Both the position numbers and the translations under genes were made by a program. This document shows, piece after piece, positions 60,751 to 64,000 of a stretch of DNA of 64,000 nucleotides. The DNA is from Streptomyces sp. NRRL F-2580. GTDB taxonomy: Bacteria; Actinomycetota; Actinomycetes; Streptomycetales; Streptomycetaceae. Each line of letters starts with the position of its first letter. The stretch's first letter is position 1. Under the pieces are notes generated by a model. The model made no database searches. It saw only the letters and a program-made list of their open reading frames with translations, and was not told where the DNA came from. The stretch is taken from the NCBI RefSeq assembly GCF_000720115.1, contig NZ_JOIR01000001.1:124001-188000 (forward strand). The letters run 5' to 3'.

Positions 60751-61096
60751 ACAGTACATCATGAGAGGTCGGGAGAGGCAGAGACACCCACTCACCTGCG
60801 GAAACGTCGCCTAGACGCTCCTGCTCGGGGTCCGTGACAGCCTCCAAGATCCCCCTGGAGAGGCCCGAACCGTCCCCCGCGAGGAGCCTCATCACATGCT
60901 CGAACTCTTGAGGGGTCAGCCGCACCGCAACCTCGTCCTGGGCGCCTTCCTCGACCTTGGAAGCCCCCTCAGCACCTCGCCATGCCGCGATGTTGGCGAG
61001 CGTGTTCAGCAGGAACACGTCTGCCGCGCTGCGCTCCTCACAGGCCGGCTGCGGGAGAGACCTACCACCTATCGTCATGGGTTCACCGAGTTCCAT
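60692..61096 (-). CDS. Element gene read toward the junction, chimeric C-terminus
   Basis: This 134-residue frame starts MELGEPMTIGGRSLPQPACE and contains VRLTPQEFEHVMRLLAGDG, unlike any family I know. After about residue 110 it runs through the junction into the permease remnant in a different frame, so its last 20 or so residues (DVLSEPHSSHRSS and on) are host-derived. The original element protein would end differently at attP. A second ATG six codons in has GGTGA upstream and may be the true start. Confidence 0.5.
   Translation of the reverse strand: MELGEPMTIGGRSLPQPACEERSAADVFLLNTLANIAAWRGAEGASKVEEGAQDEVAVRLTPQEFEHVMRLLAGDGSGLSRGILEAVTDPEQERLGDVSAGEWVSLPLPTSHDVLSEPHSSHRSSWAWTRTWPS
60735..60761. 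mobile_element. Attachment-site junction (attL/attR) in the uracil permease gene
   Basis: Permease coding similarity stops within about 60738-60752, where ACA, GCC and GGA codons still fit Thr-Ala-Gly but the next ones do not. From here rightwards the DNA is element-like. Insertion within a coding gene with a short core points to a serine-type integrase, but no integrase lies in the window, so this is inference. Confidence 0.6.
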
Positions 61097-61110
61097 AGCC
61101 CGATGTTAGC

Positions 61111-61125
61111 CAAAGATGATCTTTG
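61111..61125. promoter_or_regulatory. Perfect palindrome CAAAGATGATCTTTG
   Basis: Seven-base arms around a single G, 15 bases before the ATG of the minus-strand gene. This is the size and place of a repressor operator. Confidence 0.6.
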
Positions 61126-61179
61126 CGAGAAGGGTTTCGATACTCACGAGGCTCAACTTTGTATCAACGTTCGTGTGGC

Positions 61180-61195
61180 AGTTAGTTCATTCATT
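61180..61195. repeat. Element repeat AGTTAGTTCAT, copy 1 (16-mer form)
   Basis: AGTTAGTTCATTCATT. The same 16-mer occurs at 61769-61784; the 11-mer core also at 61664-61674 and inverted at 61853-61863. Confidence 0.9.
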
Positions 61196-61215
61196 CATGG
61201 GTGATGCTTCAACCT

Positions 61216-61240
61216 CCACCCCCGCTTCGGGGCGGGGTGG
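61216..61240. terminator. GC-rich hairpin CCACCCCCGC / GCGGGGTGG
   Basis: Nine pairs with one bulged C and loop TTCGGG. It could terminate transcription between the divergent genes. Confidence 0.5.
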
Positions 61241-61294
61241 GGATACGAGCTGGGTGACCATCTCGGCGCGGGTCTCGCGCCTCCCCGGCTGTTC

Positions 61295-61311
61295 GGGGGT
61301 ATGTAACCCCC
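61295..61311. other. Hairpin GGGGGT-ATGTA-ACCCCC
   Basis: Perfect six-base-pair stem with a five-base loop, role unknown; could be an operator half-site pair. Confidence 0.5.
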
Positions 61312-61323
61312 TCACAAGAAATG

Positions 61324-61355
61324 TCGGTGTCTCAAGGGCTCTGCATGGACACCGA
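61324..61355. promoter_or_regulatory. Inverted repeat TCGGTGTC-N16-GACACCGA
   Basis: Eight-base perfect arms. It lies about 45 bases upstream of the small plus-strand gene. Confidence 0.55.
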
Positions 61356-61377
61356 AACAACCCAATGAGACCTAGAT

Positions 61378-61392
61378 CACCTTGATAAGGTG
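61378..61392 (+). promoter_or_regulatory. Inverted repeat CACCTT-GAT-AAGGTG over the ribosome site
   Basis: The AAGG of the right arm is the only good ribosome site for the ATG at 61398, so folding of this stem would hide it, or a protein bound to the DNA palindrome would block the promoter. Confidence 0.55.
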
Positions 61393-61397
61393 TCGAC

Positions 61398-61607
61398 ATG
61401 GATGACCGGATCAAGATCGATGAAGATGGAAAAGCCTGGGTGAACCTCGGAAGGGTCCATCAGGACACCTTCGGAAGGTGGCAAGCGACCGTGAATATCG
61501 GGGGAGTTGAGAAATCGCGCCCGTGTGCGTCGAAGAGAGAAGGGGAGACGTTGATTCACGATCTACTCGCCACGGCGATCCTGGGATTCGGGCTGCGTAA
61601 ACAGTAA
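61398..61607 (+). CDS. Small element protein (69 aa), unknown
   Basis: The protein reads MDDRIKIDEDGKAWVNLGRV and later RWQATVNIGGVEKSRPCASK, ending LGFGLRKQ. It is compact, probably beta-rich at the start and helical at the end. No family recognised. It has an AAGG ribosome site inside an inverted repeat and is followed by a strong terminator, so it looks like a genuine single-gene transcript. Confidence 0.65.
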   Translation: MDDRIKIDEDGKAWVNLGRVHQDTFGRWQATVNIGGVEKSRPCASKREGETLIHDLLATAILGFGLRKQ

Positions 61608-61624
61608 GGGGGGTCGAAGGGGAC

Positions 61625-61655
61625 AGAGAGGCGCCGGCAGGCGCCTCTCTTGCTT
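61625..61655 (+). terminator. Intrinsic terminator after the small element gene
   Basis: Perfect 11-base-pair stem AGAGAGGCGCC / GGCGCCTCTCT with loop GGCA and tail TGCTTCC. Confidence 0.9.
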
Positions 61656-61663
61656 CCGCGGTT

Positions 61664-61674
61664 AGTTAGTTCAT
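61664..61674. repeat. Element repeat AGTTAGTTCAT, copy 2
   Basis: The 11-mer core just after the terminator, preceded by an extra TTAG. Confidence 0.85.
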
Positions 61675-61768
61675 ACCCGTACACGATGGGAGGAAGGCAC
61701 CCCTGGTGGGTCCTTTGAATGAATGCACAGGTATTACCCCCATATGTATATGTGTGTGCGTGCGCGTG

Positions 61769-61784
61769 AGTTAGTTCATTCATT
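61769..61784. repeat. Element repeat AGTTAGTTCAT, copy 3 (16-mer form)
   Basis: AGTTAGTTCATTCATT, identical to copy 1. Confidence 0.9.
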
Positions 61785-61852
61785 AGGCGGCGAGCGAATG
61801 CGCAATACCTCTGGCGACATTCCAACTAGCGGCCAATATCTCCTGAGAATGC

Positions 61853-61863
61853 ATGAACTAACT
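61853..61863. repeat. Element repeat AGTTAGTTCAT, copy 4 (inverted)
   Basis: ATGAACTAACT, the reverse complement of the core. Confidence 0.85.
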
Positions 61864-62473
61864 GTAATCGGTAAGTATTCGAGCACATCCGGAGCGTTAC
61901 GAGATACGCACTCCGCGCGCAGTGTCGTTACGTATCGATATGGAGTGGCGAATGTCATATTCTATTGACGCGCTAGCACACGAAGGAATGCGCTAGAGGG
62001 CAGTAGAGATGTGTATTGCGTCACTATGGGGCACGGGCTTCTAGGTAAGCGCATTGTGTAGGAAGTGGCTAGAGGGTAAGGCCATGCATTGTGGTGTCTC
62101 CACATAGACAGGCCGCATCCACTATGCATCTATCGCCTTATTTATGTGACGGTAATCATTCGTTTCACTATTGACATTGAGCCTGTTGTGTGGTTTCGCG
62201 TGCGTCTCCTTTGATAACAAGGTCTCGGAGCCTATTGATACAAACAGTGATACATAACGTTGACGCGTGCGTGAGGTGGACAGTCGAGTTGGAGTGTGAC
62301 AGTGTTCTTCTTGTCAGCGAGACACCGACCGGAAAGGCCAACCGAGACCCACCCGCCAAGCGGGGATGTGGATACGGAGCCTGAATCTGAATCCGGGCGT
62401 CAGGGCCGCGACAGGAGCGCTAGAACGGCTCCCAAAGGCAGTACGGACCACAACCTAGGTACTAGGAATAGGT

Positions 62474-62504
62474 CCCTGTGTAAGAGCCCCTGGGGCTTAC
62501 AGGG
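62474..62504. other. Bulged hairpin CCCT-GTAAG-CCCC / GGGG-CTTAC-AGGG
   Basis: Thirteen possible pairs interrupted by two-base bulges on the 5' side. Followed by GAAACC, so not a classic terminator; a structured RNA is possible. Confidence 0.5.
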
Positions 62505-62835
62505 AAACCGACTAGGAACATCACATAGGCCACACCCGGCGAAGCGAATAACCGGGATGAACCTAGAGCGCCCGTCCCTATATCTGCATGTGTTGCAGCG
62601 TGGTTCGGAGTACGTCATAGGAGAGTGAGCGGATAGCGGGATGTGATCGCCCCGGCATGGATAGATCAATGCACTACTGAGATTGACTCTCACACACCCA
62701 ATCGATACGACGTATCCAGCGCACAGGACCAAAGCCATGAGCAACGGCCCGCAGTGCGTCTCTAAGCGTCTGAGAGTGGATGTGTGGGGGTGAGTGACAG
62801 TAAGGCACTCAGAACAAGCGAGAGGGGCATGCAGG

Positions 62836-63039
62836 ATGCGCGACAGGGCCGTACTCATGCTGTGTGTGTTCATGTTCTCCACCCTGACCTTCATGGGGGG
62901 ATATCTGTATGCAGAAACAGCGATTCAGGCTGATGTGGTAGCGACGTACAACGATGGCTTCACGGATGCCCTGTGTCGACCGTCGGGAGAGCGCATCGAA
63001 GATGGCATGGGTAACGCATGCCTGACTGGTGACGAGTGA
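62836..63039 (+). CDS. Small signal-anchor membrane protein of the element (67 aa)
   Basis: The protein starts MRDRAVLMLCVFMFSTLTFM, a typical N-terminal membrane anchor, followed by about 40 polar residues with two Cys (DALCRPSGER, GNACLTGDE) that could form a disulfide outside. The ATG at 62836 has GAGAGGGG eight bases upstream and is preferred over a GTG 14 codons earlier. Confidence 0.65.
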   Translation: MRDRAVLMLCVFMFSTLTFMGGYLYAETAIQADVVATYNDGFTDALCRPSGERIEDGMGNACLTGDE

Positions 63040-63051
63040 TCTAGGGCGCCT

Positions 63052-63087
63052 TAGTCAGGCTCACAAGTTGGAATGTGAGACTGGCTA
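63052..63087 (+). ncRNA. Structured leader hairpin, copy 1
   Basis: TAGTCAGGCTCACA pairs with TGTGAGACTGGCTA (14 positions, one G.A mismatch, one T.G wobble) around loop AGTTGGAA. A second copy at 63949-63991 keeps the loop start and the pairing while the stem bases differ. A second hairpin (CTCGCTA-GCTCG-TAGCGAG, 63091-63109) follows, then the ribosome site of the next gene. Confidence 0.6.
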
Positions 63088-63127
63088 TGGCTCGCTAGCT
63101 CGTAGCGAGGAAAACAAGGGAGCAACC

Positions 63128-63937
63128 ATGGGAAAGATTGCGGACGACTCGCCCCGTAAGGGCTTTCGCATCAGCCGATTCGCCCGTGAGTATGCCGAGC
63201 GTTCGCCGCACACCTATGGTGGCGGGGAGTTCGGAATGTATGGCATGTGGGACATGCGCGACAGCGCGGAAGGTCTCACTGTAGCCAAGGGGTTCGGACT
63301 TATCGAAGACTCGGACGGGTCACCCCTGTCTGATTGGAATTCGGGGGGCTACTACAACTGCGACTGTCGAGAGAATGTAATCAGGGTCAACGCGGAGGCC
63401 GCGCACGCTGCCTTTGACGCGGCCGGAGTCGAGCATTGGGACTGGCGCGGCCTGGTTGCCTTCGATGCTGGCGACATCCGAGGACTAAGGATTGCCCGCC
63501 AGATATCCAACAAGTTGGCCGGGTATCCCATTCTCGATGATGAGCGACTGTCCGAACTGGAGTGGGACGGTGCGTGCGCGATGATTGCGGACCAATATAC
63601 CTTGCCCACGGGTGTTGAGCCTGGGGACGTCATCAACAATATGCCTGAGGTCCCGCATTGCTCTAACTGCTCATCATGCGACGCAGAAGATGCGATGGGG
63701 TATCTCGGGTATCAGAAGTGCTTGCACTGTGATGAGTGGTTGAAGACGGAAAAGGTTAGTGCGCTCTGCTGGGGTTGCACAGAGGATTACGCCGAAGGCG
63801 ACTGTGATTGCTTGAGTGTCTACGTCGACACGCTCAAGCATTCCGGATCGTATGGAAGCGTCGCAGAAGTGAAAGTCATGATGCGGGCTTGCGTCAAGTG
63901 CTCCAGGGCTCGCTACCCCTACCGAATGGCTGCATAG
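63128..63937 (+). CDS. Cys-rich element protein, possible zinc binding (269 aa)
   Basis: The protein begins MGKIADDSPRKGFRISRFAR and has an N-terminal part with an aromatic/Gly segment (THTYGGGEFGMYGMWDM-like PHTYGGGEFGMYGMWDMRD), a middle alpha-beta part, and a C-terminal Cys-rich section: HCSNCSSC, KCLHCDEW, LCWGCTED, DCDCL and ACVKCSRA. The CxxC pairs suggest zinc ribbons. No family recognised. I chose the ATG behind GGGAG; the frame runs 33 codons further upstream through the hairpin repeats. Confidence 0.65.
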   Translation: MGKIADDSPRKGFRISRFAREYAERSPHTYGGGEFGMYGMWDMRDSAEGLTVAKGFGLIEDSDGSPLSDWNSGGYYNCDCRENVIRVNAEAAHAAFDAAGVEHWDWRGLVAFDAGDIRGLRIARQISNKLAGYPILDDERLSELEWDGACAMIADQYTLPTGVEPGDVINNMPEVPHCSNCSSCDAEDAMGYLGYQKCLHCDEWLKTEKVSALCWGCTEDYAEGDCDCLSVYVDTLKHSGSYGSVAEVKVMMRACVKCSRARYPYRMAA

Positions 63938-63948
63938 CTGATGGCCTT

Positions 63949-63991
63949 TAGTCGGGCCCGCAAGTTGGAATGTGACATGCGGGCGCGGCTA
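63949..63991 (+). ncRNA. Structured leader hairpin, copy 2
   Basis: TAGTCGGGCCCGCA pairs with TGCGGGCGCGGCTA (one G.G mismatch, one wobble) around loop AGTTGGAATGTGACA. Relative to copy 1, three base pairs have changed on both sides (A-T to G-C, T-A to C-G, A-T to G-C). It starts 11 bases after the Cys-rich gene and presumably leads another gene beyond the window. Confidence 0.6.
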
Positions 63992-64000
63992 TGGACTCTC

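Larger units (their letters stand above)
61097..61397. promoter_or_regulatory. Control region between divergent element genes
   Basis: This 301-base region holds four palindromes or hairpins (61111-61125, 61216-61240, 61295-61311, 61324-61355), one copy of the 11-mer repeat, and an inverted repeat over the next ribosome site (61378-61392). It looks like a divergent promoter/operator region of a phage. No gene is seen inside. Confidence 0.6.
61608..62835. other. 1.2 kb AT-richer region without convincing genes
   Basis: Open frames here are short, lack ribosome sites and have mixed codon use. The region holds three copies of the AGTTAGTTCAT repeat, paired words (GCTAGAGGG at 61993 and 62070; GCATTGTG at 62052 and 62086), possible promoter hexamers (TTGACA at 62172; TTGATA-N16-TATTGA at about 62211-62238), and two hairpins at 62474-62504 and 62535-62556. 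It may carry control sites or non-coding RNAs. No tRNA gene could be drawn. Confidence 0.6.
60750..64000. mobile_element. One end of an integrated phage-like element (continues past window)
   Basis: Base composition falls from about 70% GC to roughly 50-55%, with AT-rich words (TATGTATATGTG, TTAGTTCATTCATT) that do not occur in the rest of the window. Genes are short, without recognisable chromosomal families; intergenic DNA has operator-like palindromes and repeated structured elements. All of this fits a prophage or integrative element. No structural, replication or integrase genes are visible within the 3.2 kb seen. Confidence 0.7.

Noticed and set aside
61723..61968. 81-codon plus-strand frame in the element
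   Set aside because: It runs through two copies of the AGTTAGTTCAT repeat, has no ribosome site and an improbable sequence.
62622..62692. tRNA-like sequence with GAGAGT/ACTCTC ends
   Set aside because: The outer stem is suggestive, but no T-arm or proper anticodon arm can be formed.
62400..62894. 164-codon minus-strand frame in the element
   Set aside because: No ribosome site, erratic composition and antisense to a better small gene.

Overview
The window is a stretch of a Streptomyces-type chromosome. GC is very high, many genes start with GTG or TTG, genes overlap by four bases (ATGA/GTGA), and several genes are actinobacterial or Streptomyces hallmarks: bldD with its c-di-GMP motif, the integration host factor mihF, a WhiB-like protein, a SapA-like secreted protein and guaB1. 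From base 1 to about 37.8 kb the order (alaS, ruvX, mltG, aroE, aroCKBQ, efp, nusB, bldD, pyrRBC, carAB, pyrDF, mihF, gmk, rpoZ, coaBC, metK, priA, fmt, rsmB, rpe) is the conserved core order known for the genus.

Region by region: 0-11 kb holds the end of alaS, cell-wall and shikimate genes (aroE, then the coupled aroC-aroK-aroB-aroQ), an M24 peptidase homologue with an altered metal site, efp and nusB. At 11-22 kb bldD faces nusB across a remarkable G15/C40 homopolymer hairpin, and the complete UMP pathway follows (pyrR, pyrB, pyrC, a PH-like membrane protein, carA, carB, pyrD, pyrF) behind a PyrR-type leader. At 22-32 kb come mihF, gmk, rpoZ, coaBC, metK, priA, fmt and rsmB. A three-gene cassette (small coil protein, alpha/beta hydrolase, lipoprotein) sits between rsmB and rpe. 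From 36 to 43 kb there is a SorC-type regulator, a secreted guanyl RNase coupled to a barstar-like inhibitor, a truncated haemoglobin with an ABM monooxygenase, an in-frame XdhC/thioredoxin-reductase fusion beside a transposase scar, and guaB1.

From 43 to 60.7 kb the content is more variable: a decayed LuxR-type ATPase; a LytS-type kinase, SSS symporter and LytTR regulator module; a repeat lipoprotein; an SGNH hydrolase; an amino-acid permease with an AsnC regulator; a WhiB protein; a GNAT protein; a short leader peptide; and a nitrilase-family amidase plus flavin monooxygenase pair that closely resembles the DavA/DavB (lysine or arginine 2-monooxygenase) route.

At about 60.75 kb the 5' end of a uracil permease gene is cut off and the sequence changes abruptly to much lower GC, with unfamiliar small genes, operator-like palindromes, a repeated 11-mer and a repeated RNA hairpin with compensatory base changes. 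I read this as one end of an integrated phage-like element that used the permease gene as its attachment site and continues past base 64000. The integrase and the permease start should lie beyond the window.
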